64,000 bases of DNA from Desulfobulbus propionicus (GCA_002748735.1 PDTC01000022.1:1-64000); one strand, 5' to 3'. Shown: positions 1 through 9,182, counted from the first letter of the stretch. Notes: generated by a model not told the origin, from the letters alone. Made by a program: numbers and translations.

Positions 1-46
1 TTTTCAAAATCATGTCTTGGAAAAATTGCAGTTAATTGATTGAGAA

Positions 47-133
47 TTGTGTTATAATGCGCCATGGCTCGGATCTCCTTGTATTTATTTTGTTTTTCGC
101 AAACTCATTATAACACAAAGAGCTCTCCGAGCC
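47..133. repeat. Two interleaved inverted repeats at left edge
   Basis: A 13-bp arm at 47-59 (TTGTGTTATAATG) is perfectly complementary to 106-118, and an 8-bp arm at 66-73 (GGCTCGGA) is complementary to 126-133. The order is a-b-a'-b', so the two hairpins cannot form together except as a pseudoknot. The first arm contains a TATAAT box at 53-58, so the structure overlaps a possible promoter of the radical SAM gene downstream. It may be the remnant of a mobile-element end; nothing else supports that. Confidence 0.4.
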
Positions 134-192
134 TTTATTTATCTGCTTTTACTTACTTATTTATGAGACACCACTGTGTTGAGGTGAATATT

Positions 193-1065
193 GTGCAGTA
201 TGAAGGTCAGATTTTTCGACCTCCCAGTGAAGCCGGATCCATCCTTCTCCAGGTGACCACCGGCTGTCCCCACAACAGGTGCTCCTTCTGCGGCATGTAC
301 AGGGACGTGCCTTTCTCCATCAAGGACGATGCTGTCATCGATGCGGATATACAGTTCGCTGCCAGTCATTGCCGCCACCAGCGTAACCTCTTTCTCTGTG
401 ATGGCGATGCCCTGATCATCCCCCAGCAACGGCTGGTGGCCATCCTCACCAGCATCGCCCGGAAGCTCCCCTGGGTACGACGCGTCGGCCTCTATGCCAG
501 CGCCAGGAGCGTTGCCACCAAAACTGAGGAAGAGCTCTGTGAGTTGAGGAGACTCGGGGTCAGGGTTGCCTATCTGGGGCTTGAAAGCGGTGACGATCTC
601 ACCCTTGCGGCCATAGACAAGGGCGCGGATGCGGCGATGATGATCAGGATGAGTCACCGCCTGCGCCAGGCGGGGATCAGCCTGTTTCTCACTGTTCTCC
701 TTGGGATTGCCGGGCAGGAACGGTCGCTGGTTCACGCCAGGGAGACCGCCAGGGTGCTGAGCCTGATCGACCCCCAGTTTGTCGGTGTCCTCAGCCTGAT
801 ACCGACACCGGGCACTCCCATGTATGCGGCCATTGAGGCGGGAAGGTTTATCTTGCCCGGACCCATGGAACTGCTTGAAGAGCTGGCGGTGTTGGTGGCA
901 GCGACCGAGATGAGTGGAGGATACCTGTATACCGACCATGCCTCCAACTTTCTGCCCATGCGGGTGAAAATGCCCAGGGAAAAGGCCCAGGCGCTTCACG
1001 ACATTGACCAGGCATTGCAGGGGAGGGGGCTTTTGCGGCCGCCAGGGGAGAGACGTACGCTGTAG
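193..1065 (+). CDS. Radical SAM protein (Elp3/MiaB-like fold, COG1032 type)
   Basis: About 290 residues. A radical SAM iron-sulfur enzyme without a B12 domain; its substrate is unknown. The cluster-binding cysteines are in GCPHNRCSFC (about residues 24-33), with spacing CX4CX2C instead of the usual CX3CX2C. That spacing recurs, as I recall, in the family that begins YEGxIxRPPSE, which is also how this protein begins. A GxES motif (YLGLESGDD) lies mid-protein and supports the SAM fold. I chose the GTG at 193, preceded by GAGGTG, because upstream starts at 64 and 163 add an unconserved low-complexity leader. The gene is single, and a hairpin follows it. Fold is confident; reaction is not. Confidence 0.8.
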   Translation: MQYEGQIFRPPSEAGSILLQVTTGCPHNRCSFCGMYRDVPFSIKDDAVIDADIQFAASHCRHQRNLFLCDGDALIIPQQRLVAILTSIARKLPWVRRVGLYASARSVATKTEEELCELRRLGVRVAYLGLESGDDLTLAAIDKGADAAMMIRMSHRLRQAGISLFLTVLLGIAGQERSLVHARETARVLSLIDPQFVGVLSLIPTPGTPMYAAIEAGRFILPGPMELLEELAVLVAATEMSGGYLYTDHASNFLPMRVKMPREKAQALHDIDQALQGRGLLRPPGERRTL

Positions 1066-1091
1066 ACAGGGACTGGAGTCGCACCGTAAAG

Positions 1092-1121
1092 AGGTCCGGC
1101 ACGTGTTTGCGTGCCGGACCT
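1092..1121. terminator. Hairpin terminator between convergent genes
   Basis: A perfect stem (GGTCCGGCACG at 1093-1103 with 1110-1120, extended one pair by A1092/T1121) closes a 6-nt loop. It sits between the ends of the radical SAM gene and the convergent porin gene and could serve both. There is no strong T tract on either side. Confidence 0.65.
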
Positions 1122-1130
1122 GGAGTGCTG

Positions 1131-2366
1131 TCAGAAGGTATAGGTTGCACCAAAGGTCAGCAGCAGGGCTGCGGCGTTGGTAAATTCGCCACAGGCGTTG
1201 GTATTGCAGACCCGGCGTGCAGTTTTGCTGTCGTAAAGCGCCCCAACACCCAGTTCCAGGCGTTCATTGACGCGATAGCGGAAGCCCAGGGAATAGAGAT
1301 AGGCGTCAGCATCGGGCAGCTCAAAGCTCAGGTGCTCATCCGGTGCCGGGGTTTCGTCATAGGCAAAACCACCCAAAAGGGTAAAGCGATCGCTAACACG
1401 GTATTCGAGGCCAAGCCGATAGGCACTGGCATCTTGCCAGTCTTTGACGACCGGGGCATCGTAGAGCATGTATAAAAGCGGGTTGCTGATGGGGGTCGTG
1501 TAGTCAAAATCAAGGCCTTCGTACTTGCCCCAGTATGTCCGGTCCCAGGTCAGGTCAACGGTCAAATCTTCCCAGGTGTAGGCAACGCTCAGGGAAAGCA
1601 CTGCCGGAGCCGGCACAGTGACCGAACCATCGGTGTGTATGTCGGTGGGGCCGAGATTGGTGAAAAGACGGGCATCGCCATCAAAGTCCTGATCCACCTG
1701 GGAGCGGTATGTTGCCGAGATATTCCAGTCTGGAGACGGTTTGACCGCAACAGCCAGGTTGTATCCCCACGCCAGGGAGTCGCCGTTGATATTTCTCAGG
1801 GCATAGGTCCCTGTTGTCGGATCAACGACCCCGGCATTTTCCACTTCAGCATCTCCGTAGAGCAGCCGCAGACCGCCACTGATGGCCACCTTGTCGCCGA
1901 AGGTGTAGCTGATTGTCGGGTTGGCCTCGAAGACCTTCAGAGTAAAATCTTTAGCAAAGTTCGATGGATAAGGGTCGGGCCACCGTTTGGAGAGCCCGTA
2001 GGGGGCGGTGAGGGCGAAACCGAATCTGCAGTTGTTGTACTTCGGAGAAACAACAAAAAGTACTGGAAGACCGAAGTGCTCTTTTGCAGAGGAGCCGTTG
2101 TAGAGCGGGGTCCGGTCATCCTCGTAGTCAGTGGCGGTGAGATGCAGATAGGTAAAGGCGCCTTCGATCTGCCAGCCGTCCTCGAGCCAGCCCATGTTTG
2201 CCGGGTTGTAATAGGCGGCGTCAGGGTGGCTTGCCGAGGCGATATTGGCCGAGGCCTTGGAGATCGAGTCCAGGGATTGTTCTGGAATACGCCAGCCTGA
2301 GGCATGGGCGCTGGTGGCGGTGAGCATGGCCGTCAAGGCGGCGATGGATACGACAGTTCTTCTCAT
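1131..2366 (-). CDS. FadL/TodX/OmpP1-type outer-membrane transporter
   Basis: 411 residues; predicted outer-membrane beta-barrel that takes up long-chain fatty acids or other hydrophobic molecules. A signal peptide of about 22 residues ends in AHA-SGW. The N-terminal plug follows, with the family pattern SxASANIASASHPDAAYYNPA. The rest alternates aromatic-rich strands and ends in the aromatic residue typical of barrel proteins (ATYTF). The ATG is preceded by AAGAGGA. Transcription is divergent from fhs, with about 500 bp between. A candidate promoter with a palindrome over its -35 box lies at 2548-2576 on this strand. Family assignment is strong; substrate is unknown. Confidence 0.9.
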   Translation of the reverse strand: MRRTVVSIAALTAMLTATSAHASGWRIPEQSLDSISKASANIASASHPDAAYYNPANMGWLEDGWQIEGAFTYLHLTATDYEDDRTPLYNGSSAKEHFGLPVLFVVSPKYNNCRFGFALTAPYGLSKRWPDPYPSNFAKDFTLKVFEANPTISYTFGDKVAISGGLRLLYGDAEVENAGVVDPTTGTYALRNINGDSLAWGYNLAVAVKPSPDWNISATYRSQVDQDFDGDARLFTNLGPTDIHTDGSVTVPAPAVLSLSVAYTWEDLTVDLTWDRTYWGKYEGLDFDYTTPISNPLLYMLYDAPVVKDWQDASAYRLGLEYRVSDRFTLLGGFAYDETPAPDEHLSFELPDADAYLYSLGFRYRVNERLELGVGALYDSKTARRVCNTNACGEFTNAAALLLTFGATYTF

Positions 2367-2500
2367 CCTGCTGTCCTCTTAAAAGATAGAAGTTCATTGA
2401 AAGCCGTACGTCGTTGACCGTTCTCACAAAAAACGGCACAAGAGAGACCTGCCCGAGAGCGGGTTCATGGTAACGTACAGGTAGACACGGAAGATAAAGC

Positions 2501-2530
2501 AAAGGATACCATACTGTTGGTATCTTTTTT
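2501..2530 (+). terminator. Intrinsic terminator upstream of fhs
   Basis: GATACCA at 2505-2511 pairs with TGGTATC at 2518-2524 around a 6-nt loop and is followed directly by six T residues. Preceding A residues extend the stem against the T tract. It points toward fhs, yet no + strand gene lies upstream for over 1.4 kb, so it may insulate fhs or act in a leader. Confidence 0.6.
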
Positions 2531-2547
2531 CTACTAATAAACAACCA

Positions 2548-2576
2548 TTCCTAAAATAAATGACAGACAGTGTCAA
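2548..2576 (-). promoter_or_regulatory. Candidate promoter/operator of the FadL-type gene
   Basis: On the minus strand a perfect TTGACA (2576-2571) is followed after 17 nt by TAGGAA (2553-2548), a weak -10. The -35 overlaps a small palindrome, TGACA-N5-TGTCA (2561-2575), that could be an operator. Inference only. Confidence 0.4.
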
Positions 2577-2875
2577 TAAAAAGGTCGTTGTCTGCTGGGA
2601 CTCCGGAGGCTGGTGTCTCGGGATCTGCCCCGGGCAGGCAAAGATTTTTTGCAAGACAGGAGATGTTTTCTTTCTCTTTTTCCCGGACAAAAGTATAGTG
2701 GAGTCGAAATTGTCGGCGACCAGAACCTTTCCCGGGAACTCCATCAGGACGGTTTGGTGGGCTGCGGTTTTTCGGCCACGGCTGTTGGTGGATTGTTGTG
2801 GCTGTCCCCAGCCATTTTCCTGGTCTGGCGTCTGCGAGGTTGTGCACCAGTAATCCTGACAGGGAGGAATACGAG

Positions 2876-4639
2876 ATGGCCTATAATGCGGTGGAAATGG
2901 CAGACTGGCAGATTTCCGAAGCAGCGGAGAAAAATATGCCTGCTCCAGAGGAGTGGGCAGACAGACTCGGGTTGCAGAAAGACGAGATCCTCCCCATGGG
3001 ACGTCTTGCCAAGGTCGATTTCCTCAAGGTTATTGACCGGCTCAAGGACAGACCTGACGGTAAGTACATCGAGGTGACCGCCATTACTCCCACCCCTCTG
3101 GGAGAAGGAAAGAGTACAACCTCTGTCGGCTTGATGGAGGGGTTGGGGATGCGCGGCGTACATGCTGGCGGTGCCCTGCGTCAGCCCTCGGGGGGCCCCA
3201 CCATGAACGTCAAGGGAACCGCTGCCGGCGGCGGCAACTCCCTGCTTATTCCGATGACCGAGTTTTCCCTCGGGTTGACCGGGGATATCAATGACATCAT
3301 GAACGCCCATAACCTTGGGATGGTGGCGCTGACTGCCCGCATGCAGCATGAGCGCAACTACAATGATGAACAGCTGGCGCGGTTGACCGGAATGCGCCGC
3401 CTTGATATCGACCCCACCCGGGTTGAGTTTGGCTGGGTTATCGATTTTTGCGCCCAGGCCCTGCGCAACATCGTCATCGGCCTTGGCGGCCGTTACGACG
3501 GCTACACCATGCCATCCAGGTTCGGGATTGCCGTCGGCTCTGAGCTCATGGCCATTTTGGCGGTGGCCACTGATCTTGGTGACCTGAAGGAACGGATCAA
3601 CAATATCACTGTCGCCTTTGACAAGTCAGGCAGGCCAGTGACCTGCCGTGATCTCGAAGTTGGCAACGCCATGGCCGCATTCATGCGTAACACCATCAAC
3701 CCGACCTTGATGAGCACGGCCGAGTACCAGCCCTGTTTTGTTCATGCCGGACCCTTTGCCAATATCGCTGTTGGCCAGAGCTCGATTATCGCCGACCGGG
3801 TCGGCCTCAAGTGCTTTGATTACCACGTTACCGAGTCCGGCTTTGCCGCAGATATCGGCTTTGAGAAGTTCTGGAACGTCAAATGCCGCTTCTCCGGGCT
3901 TACACCGCATGTCTCTGTCCTTACCTCGACCATTCGCGCCCTGAAGATGCATGGTGGCGGCCCCAAGGTCGTTCCCGGTAAGGCCCTGGCCGAAGAGTAT
4001 ACCAGGGAGAATCTGCAGCTGGTGGAGCAGGGGGTCGAGAATATGGTACATATGATCGGCGTTATCCGTAAGGCGGGGATCAATCCTGTTGTCTGCATCA
4101 ATCGCTTCTACACCGATACCGATGCAGAGTGCGCTGTGGTCCGTAAGGCGGCTGAGGCTGCCGGGGCCCGTTGTGCTGAATCCAGGCACTGGGAACTGGG
4201 CGGTGAGGGGGCCTTGGAATTTGCCGACGCGGTTATTGACGCCTGCAACGATGAAAATGCGTTCACCTTTCTCTATCCCCTGGACATGAAGCTGCGTGAC
4301 CGTGTCGAGCTGATAACCCGCGAGGTGTATGGTGGTGACGGGGTTGACTGGTCCCCGGAAGCGGCAGCCAAGGCGGAGATGCTGGAAAATGATCCTCAAT
4401 ACGCAGAGTATGCGACAATGATGGTGAAAACCCATCTGAGCCTGAGCCACGATCCGACCAGAAAGGGTGTCCCCAAGGGCTGGCGGCTGCCCATCAGGGA
4501 CGTCCTTATTTACTCTGGCGCAAAGTTTCTCTGCCCGTGCGCCGGCACCATCAGTCTGATGCCAGGAACCGGCTCCAACCCGGCATTTCGCCGGATTGAC
4601 GTCGATCCAGACACTGGCAGGGTAAGTGGGCTGTTTTAG
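2876..4639 (+). CDS. fhs: Formate--tetrahydrofolate ligase
   Basis: 587 residues. Joins formate to tetrahydrofolate with ATP, giving 10-formyl-THF in the methyl branch of the Wood-Ljungdahl pathway or one-carbon supply. The ATP loop is TPLGEGKST at about residues 73-81. The family motif [14 protein letters not shown] is present, and the C-terminus keeps the usual [10 protein letters not shown] segment. Length fits the family (about 550-590). I chose the ATG at 2876 because a strong GGGAGGAA lies upstream; the frame stays open to 2798, but that extension looks unrelated. The gene is single and followed by the R1 repeats. The very long antisense frame opposite it is a codon-bias shadow. Confidence 0.96.
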   Translation: MAYNAVEMADWQISEAAEKNMPAPEEWADRLGLQKDEILPMGRLAKVDFLKVIDRLKDRPDGKYIEVTAITPTPLGEGKSTTSVGLMEGLGMRGVHAGGALRQPSGGPTMNVKGTAAGGGNSLLIPMTEFSLGLTGDINDIMNAHNLGMVALTARMQHERNYNDEQLARLTGMRRLDIDPTRVEFGWVIDFCAQALRNIVIGLGGRYDGYTMPSRFGIAVGSELMAILAVATDLGDLKERINNITVAFDKSGRPVTCRDLEVGNAMAAFMRNTINPTLMSTAEYQPCFVHAGPFANIAVGQSSIIADRVGLKCFDYHVTESGFAADIGFEKFWNVKCRFSGLTPHVSVLTSTIRALKMHGGGPKVVPGKALAEEYTRENLQLVEQGVENMVHMIGVIRKAGINPVVCINRFYTDTDAECAVVRKAAEAAGARCAESRHWELGGEGALEFADAVIDACNDENAFTFLYPLDMKLRDRVELITREVYGGDGVDWSPEAAAKAEMLENDPQYAEYATMMVKTHLSLSHDPTRKGVPKGWRLPIRDVLIYSGAKFLCPCAGTISLMPGTGSNPAFRRIDVDPDTGRVSGLF

Positions 4640-4675
4640 CCTGTATCGCCTCTGATAGCCTGGCAGTTTTTCCTG

Positions 4676-5075
4676 GATTAAGGCCCGGGATGACGATGCT
4701 ATGCCCGACGCGGCCTCTCTCGTCATTGTGGCACATCTCTTGTCATTCCGGCGAAGGCCAGCATCCAGGAAACGGAACTTTCCGGTAACGCCCCAGCCTT
4801 TTCTGGATCCAAGCCCGGGATGACGACAATTTGTCATTCCGGCGCAAGCCGGCATCCAGGGAAGCCGAACTTCCCGGTAAAGCCCCAACCTTTCTGGATC
4901 CCGGGTCAAGCCCGGGATGACGACAATTTGTCATTCCGGCGAAAGCCGGAATCCAGGAAGCCGAACTTTCCGGTAAGGCCCAACCTTTCTGGATCCAAGC
5001 CCGGGATGACGACAATTCTTCACCGTGGCATTTCTCTTGTCATTCCGGCGAAAGCCGGCATCCATGAAAGCTCAA
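4676..5075. repeat. Repeat array R1 (double-hairpin repeat, inverted orientation)
   Basis: The 588 bp between fhs and selO hold about four copies of a roughly 97-bp unit. Each has hairpin A (CATTCCGGCGAAAGCCGGAA type), a conserved linker (CCGGTAA...CCCAACC) and hairpin B (GGATCCCGGG...CCCGGGATGACG). It is the same family as R2 and R3, but the unit reads in the opposite direction. Two copies have a shortened hairpin B lacking the left arm. Reading frames here are repeat artefacts. The remaining ~150 bp to selO shows nothing recognisable. Confidence 0.9.
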
Positions 5076-5227
5076 CCACTGGGCAATCGATCAGTCCTGC
5101 TTAATCCAGGCCTGGAATGATGGCTCTACGTCATCACACATCCTGCTGTTCCTGGATTGCGTCTGCAGGGCCCAGTGCTTAGAGTCTGTGCCAGCAAAAA
5201 GGACCAAGGAGTAAGGAACAGCAAGTT

Positions 5228-6868
5228 ATGCAGGCTTCACAGACCACGAGCACCCTGAGCGCTCTGCAGTTTGACAACCAGTTCGTCCGGGAGCTGCCCG
5301 GTGACCAGGACAGCACCAGGCAGCGACGTCAGGTCTATGGTGCCTGCTACTCCCCTGTTGCTCCCATCAACGTTCGCCAGCCGCAACTGGCAGCCTGGTC
5401 TGCCGAGGTCGCTCAACTTCTGGGCTTGTCACCCGCAGCCTGTCGGTCGCCGCAGTTTACCCGGGTTTTTGCCGGTAACGAGCTGCTGCCCGGCATGGAG
5501 CCCCATGCCATGTGTTACGGAGGACACCAGTTTGGCAACTGGGCAGGGCAGCTGGGTGATGGCAGGGCCATTAACCTCGGGGAGGTACAGACAGCCCACG
5601 GACATATGACCCTTCAGCTCAAGGGAGCAGGACCAACACCATACTCCAGGAGTGCTGATGGGCTGGCAGTGCTGCGTTCCTCGATCCGTGAATTTCTCTG
5701 CAGCGAGGCCATGCACCATCTCGGTGTTCCCACCACCCGGGCCCTCAGCCTGGTGACCACCGGCGAGGAGGTTGTCAGGGACATGCTTTACAACGGTAAC
5801 CCCAGGGCTGAACCAGGTTGCATTGTCTGCCGGGTCGCCCCGTCCTTTCTGCGGTTCGGCAGTTATGAGCTGCCGGCCAGCCGGGGGGAAACTGCACTGT
5901 TGCGGGCGCTGGCAGATTTCACCATCAGGACCGGTTTCCCTGGGCTTGGCGAACCTTCGCCGGTGGTGTACGCTGACTGGCTGCGGGAGGTGAGCCGCCG
6001 CACAGCAAAACTGCTGGTTGAGTGGATGCGAATCGGGTTTGTCCATGGCGTCATGAATACCGATAATATGTCCATTCTCGGGTTGACTATCGATTACGGT
6101 CCCTACGGCTGGATTGAAGAGTATGACCCGCGCTGGACACCCAATCTCACCGATCTGCCGGGACGCCGATACTGCTACGGGAATCAGCCATATATTGCCC
6201 AGTGGAACCTGCTCCAGCTGGCCAATGCCCTGTACCCGCTCATTGGTGATATGGATGCGGTCAAGGACGGGGTCGAAACCTTTGGCCGGGTATACCAGGA
6301 GCAGTGGCTGGCGATGATGCTCGAAAAACTTGGGCTGTTGCGGCGCCACCGTGATGAGGATGAAGAGCTTGTCACCCGGCTTCTGGCTCTGCTCGAGGCA
6401 CTGCACGCGGATATGACTATCTTTTTCCGGCTGCTTGCCGAGCTCCCAGTGGGATCCGGCAAGGGCGCTGCCTCGCTCCATGGACCTTGGGCAGACCGGG
6501 AGCTCGGGCCGGCCAGGTTTTTCACCAGGAGTTTTTATGACCAACCAGAGAGGCCTACCAGCGCGCAGATCCGCGACTTCAATGGCTGGTTGGCGGCTTA
6601 CACGGCAAGAGTCAGCGACGAGGGCCAGGATGACGAGGAACGGCGAGCCCGGATGAACAGGGTGAATCCCAAGTATATCCTGCGCAACTACATGGCGCAC
6701 CTGGCCATCGAAGAGGCAGAACAAGGGGATTTTTTCCGGATTAACGAACTGCTGGAACTGTTGCGTCACCCCTATGACGAACAGCCCGAAAAGGCAGAGT
6801 ACGCCGCTAAACGGCCAGAGTGGGCCCGGCATCGCCCCGGCTGTTCCATGCTCTCCTGCAGCTCCTGA
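5228..6868 (+). CDS. selO: SelO family protein adenylyltransferase (YdiU/UPF0061)
   Basis: 546 residues. A pseudokinase-fold enzyme that moves AMP from ATP to Ser/Thr/Tyr of proteins, linked in other bacteria to redox stress. The N-terminal signature GGHQFGNWAGQLGDGRA is intact. A lysine follows in LQLKGAGPTPYSR, and the metal-binding/catalytic segment reads HGVMNTDNMS...DYGPYG. The C-terminus ends CSMLSCSS, with Cys at the position that is selenocysteine in some eukaryotic homologues. The ATG at 5228 follows AAGGAGTAAGGA. The coding end overlaps the possible upstream extension of the next gene, suggesting co-transcription. Confidence 0.93.
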   Translation: MQASQTTSTLSALQFDNQFVRELPGDQDSTRQRRQVYGACYSPVAPINVRQPQLAAWSAEVAQLLGLSPAACRSPQFTRVFAGNELLPGMEPHAMCYGGHQFGNWAGQLGDGRAINLGEVQTAHGHMTLQLKGAGPTPYSRSADGLAVLRSSIREFLCSEAMHHLGVPTTRALSLVTTGEEVVRDMLYNGNPRAEPGCIVCRVAPSFLRFGSYELPASRGETALLRALADFTIRTGFPGLGEPSPVVYADWLREVSRRTAKLLVEWMRIGFVHGVMNTDNMSILGLTIDYGPYGWIEEYDPRWTPNLTDLPGRRYCYGNQPYIAQWNLLQLANALYPLIGDMDAVKDGVETFGRVYQEQWLAMMLEKLGLLRRHRDEDEELVTRLLALLEALHADMTIFFRLLAELPVGSGKGAASLHGPWADRELGPARFFTRSFYDQPERPTSAQIRDFNGWLAAYTARVSDEGQDDEERRARMNRVNPKYILRNYMAHLAIEEAEQGDFFRINELLELLRHPYDEQPEKAEYAAKRPEWARHRPGCSMLSCSS

Positions 6869-6900
6869 GCAGTGAAGAAAAGACGTTGCAGGGAGGGGTG

Positions 6901-7671
6901 GTGATCAGCTCGGCGACAGGACAGTTCCGGCGTATGGAACAACTGCTAGGCGGGCCGGCAATGGAGCGTCTGCACGGTGCCCAGATCACCGTGGTTGGCC
7001 TCGGTGCTGTTGGCGGTCATGTGGTTGAAGGTCTTGTCCGGGCCGGGGTAGGGCAGCTGCGTCTTGTTGATTTCGATATCCTGCAGCCGTCCAATCTCAA
7101 CCGGCAGCTCCTTGCCCTTGCCGACACCATTGGCCGTCCCAAGGCCGAGGTGGCCAGGGAGCGGGTGCTGGCCATCAATCCGGAGTGCAGGGTCGAGGCC
7201 CTGCAGCTCTTTGCCGGCGCTGACACCCTTGACCAACTCCTTACCCCCAGCCCGGACCTGCTCATTGACGCAATCGATGCCCTCAACCCCAAGGTACAGC
7301 TCCTTCATGGTGCCTACACTCGGGGGGTGAAGACGTTGAGCTCCATGGGTGCTGCCCTGCGCACCGATCCTGCGCAGATCAGGACCGGCGACCTGTTTGA
7401 CAGCCAAGGCTGCCCCCTTGCCAAAAGGGTTCGCAAGTTTTTACGCCGCCAGCAGGTGGGCAGAGGTATCCACTGTGTCTATTCCACTGAACCGGTGCGG
7501 TTTGTCTATGATGCCCCGGAGGAGCGTGACACGGCTCTTCCTTTTGCCGGGCGGGGGCGGCCCCGATGCAGCCTGGGCAGCCTGCCCACCCTGACCGGCA
7601 TTTTTGGCCTTATCCTTGCCAACCTGGCCATTCTTCATGTTGCCGGTGTTCGTGAGCTGGATGGTGCCTGA
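6901..7671 (+). CDS. ThiF/E1-like enzyme, TcdA (CsdL) type
   Basis: About 256 residues. Resembles tRNA threonylcarbamoyladenosine dehydratase, which uses ATP to cyclise t6A37 to ct6A. The Rossmann motif GLGAVGGHVVEGLVRAGVG is followed by the acidic and Asn/Arg motif DFDILQPSNLNRQ, typical of E1-like adenylating enzymes. The segment CSLGSLPTLTGIFGL near the C-terminus also fits TcdA. The start is uncertain. A GTG pair at 6898/6901 follows GGAGG closely; ATG 6934 and a far upstream ATG 6820 inside selO are alternatives. It lies directly behind selO and probably in its operon. Its 3' end overlaps the convergent radical SAM gene by about 37 bp. Confidence 0.8.
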   Translation: MISSATGQFRRMEQLLGGPAMERLHGAQITVVGLGAVGGHVVEGLVRAGVGQLRLVDFDILQPSNLNRQLLALADTIGRPKAEVARERVLAINPECRVEALQLFAGADTLDQLLTPSPDLLIDAIDALNPKVQLLHGAYTRGVKTLSSMGAALRTDPAQIRTGDLFDSQGCPLAKRVRKFLRRQQVGRGIHCVYSTEPVRFVYDAPEERDTALPFAGRGRPRCSLGSLPTLTGIFGLILANLAILHVAGVRELDGA

Positions 7672-9182
7672 TAAAGTCGTTTTTTCTGGCGCTTGCCCAG
7701 GCCCGCCGGCACTGACCGGGTTGTTGTGGGCAGGCGTGTGACATGGGTACGGATGGATGCCGGCAGGACCCGACCAGGGATGCGCAACAGATCAGCGGCA
7801 AGGCTGTTGGCTACTTCTTTTGCGGGGTTGCCACAGTCGTTTACCAGGTAGTCAAACAGCAGCTCGGCAAGGCGGTTAAGCGATATCTGCCAGGTGGCGG
7901 TGGTCTGCCGGTAGACCCAGGCGGCAAACCGGCGAAATCCGGTGAACACGTCCTGGTCTGGCCAGAGCAGCACAGCTGTTGAGGTGAAGTTGCCGCTGTT
8001 GTACACCAGGTCCCAAAACCTGGCGAACCGTTTCATCTCCTGCATCAGGGCAAAGGGGATGAGGTCACTGGCGAGAATCTCGTATGGCGGTTCATCCGAG
8101 TAGATCATGCCAAACTCCCGGTCATGTCGATTGATACGGGTACCTGAGAGTTTTTTCAGGATGCCCAGCTGAATCTCGGAACTGGTGATATGCACGAGCC
8201 GGTTGAGGTTGTCGGCAAACTCTTCAAGCCGCTCCCCGGGCAGCCCTATGATCAGGTCGACATGCATGTGCACGGCGGTTTCCTGGTCAAGGAAGCGCAG
8301 ATTTTTTTCAATGGCGTCGATGTTGAGCCGCCGGCGTATGACTGCGGCTGTATGGGGCTGGAGGGTCTGGATGCCAACCTCCAGCTGAATGGTGCCGGGG
8401 CTGAATCGCTGCAGTCGTGAACGCAGGGCCTCGGGCAGGTGGTCAGGGACCACCTCGAAGTGGAGAAAGTAGGGGGGCTGCCGCGCCAGGAAGAAATCGA
8501 GGATAGTGGTTACGCTCTTCAGGCCGAGATTGAAGGTGCGGTCAATGAACTTGAATTGCCTGGCGCCGCGCTGCCAGAGCTGGTCGAGCTCGCTGAGGAA
8601 ACCATCCAGGGCAAAGCGGCGGACCCCGCGTTCCAGCGAGGAAAGGCAGAACTCACAGGAGAAAGGGCAGCCCCGTGATGCCTCGACATAGATGACGCGG
8701 TGGGCGATATCGCTGTCAGTATAGAGATGATACGGGGAGACCAGGCTGTTCGGGTCCACTGGCCCGGCATCAATGACCTGGGGGATATTGGTCGCGCCGG
8801 AGAGCAGCCGTTTGCAGAGGATGCGGAAGGCGTGTTCGGCCTCGCCACGGATGTGGTGGTCAGCGCTGCTCAGATCGACCCGATGCGGCAGGTGGGTAAC
8901 CTCAGGGCCGCCAAGGACGACGATGACCTGCGGCGCCACCTTCTTGAGGAGCTGGACGAGCTGGCCCACCTGTGAAACGTTCCAGATATAGACGCCGATG
9001 CCGATGATCCGTGGAGAATGGGCGAGCAGCTGCTCGCAGATCTCGGTGACCCGGTCATTGTTGGTAAACTCCAGCAGCACGGCACTGTCGGTCAGTTCCC
9101 CCAGGTTGGCGTACAGATAGCGCAGACCAATGGCACTGTGGCTGTAGCGGGCATTGAGCGTGGTGAGAATGATCTGGTGCAT
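7635..9182 (-). CDS. B12-binding radical SAM protein with C-terminal DUF4080
   Basis: About 515 residues. An N-terminal cobalamin-binding-like domain (about 1-130) contains IIGIGVYIWN and VVLGGPEVT. The radical SAM core has a canonical CX3CX2C, CPFSCEFC, at residues 172-179. The region from about 330 onward resembles DUF4080. The usual DxHxxG cobalamin ligand is not obvious, as in many COG1032 proteins. I chose the ATG at 9182 (AGGAATC just upstream); the longer frame to 9245 adds an unconserved leader. It is transcribed away from the cobalamin operon and may use a methyl-cobalamin or just the fold. Substrate unknown. Confidence 0.85.
   Translation of the reverse strand: MHQIILTTLNARYSHSAIGLRYLYANLGELTDSAVLLEFTNNDRVTEICEQLLAHSPRIIGIGVYIWNVSQVGQLVQLLKKVAPQVIVVLGGPEVTHLPHRVDLSSADHHIRGEAEHAFRILCKRLLSGATNIPQVIDAGPVDPNSLVSPYHLYTDSDIAHRVIYVEASRGCPFSCEFCLSSLERGVRRFALDGFLSELDQLWQRGARQFKFIDRTFNLGLKSVTTILDFFLARQPPYFLHFEVVPDHLPEALRSRLQRFSPGTIQLEVGIQTLQPHTAAVIRRRLNIDAIEKNLRFLDQETAVHMHVDLIIGLPGERLEEFADNLNRLVHITSSEIQLGILKKLSGTRINRHDREFGMIYSDEPPYEILASDLIPFALMQEMKRFARFWDLVYNSGNFTSTAVLLWPDQDVFTGFRRFAAWVYRQTTATWQISLNRLAELLFDYLVNDCGNPAKEVANSLAADLLRIPGRVLPASIRTHVTRLPTTTRSVPAGLGKRQKKRLYQAPSSSRTPAT

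Larger units (their letters stand above)
2367..2875. other. Long divergent intergenic region (fadL-like / fhs)
   Basis: About 510 bp with no convincing gene; open frames here lack ribosome-binding sites and homology I recognise. It holds a hairpin plus T tract on the + strand (2501-2530), a candidate minus-strand promoter (2548-2576) and the fhs ribosome-binding site (GGGAGGAA just before 2876). The fhs leader is therefore potentially several hundred nucleotides long. Confidence 0.6.

Noticed and set aside
2424-3077. Several overlapping frames of 97-154 codons between the porin and fhs
   Set aside because: They conflict with each other and with the fhs coding region and lack start signals.
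3626-4909. 427-codon frame antisense to fhs, and similar long antisense frames over cobD-cobQ (13030-14316), selO (5429-6832) and eno (42336-43397)
   Set aside because: Codon-bias shadows of clearly conserved genes in GC-rich DNA; their translations show no family features.
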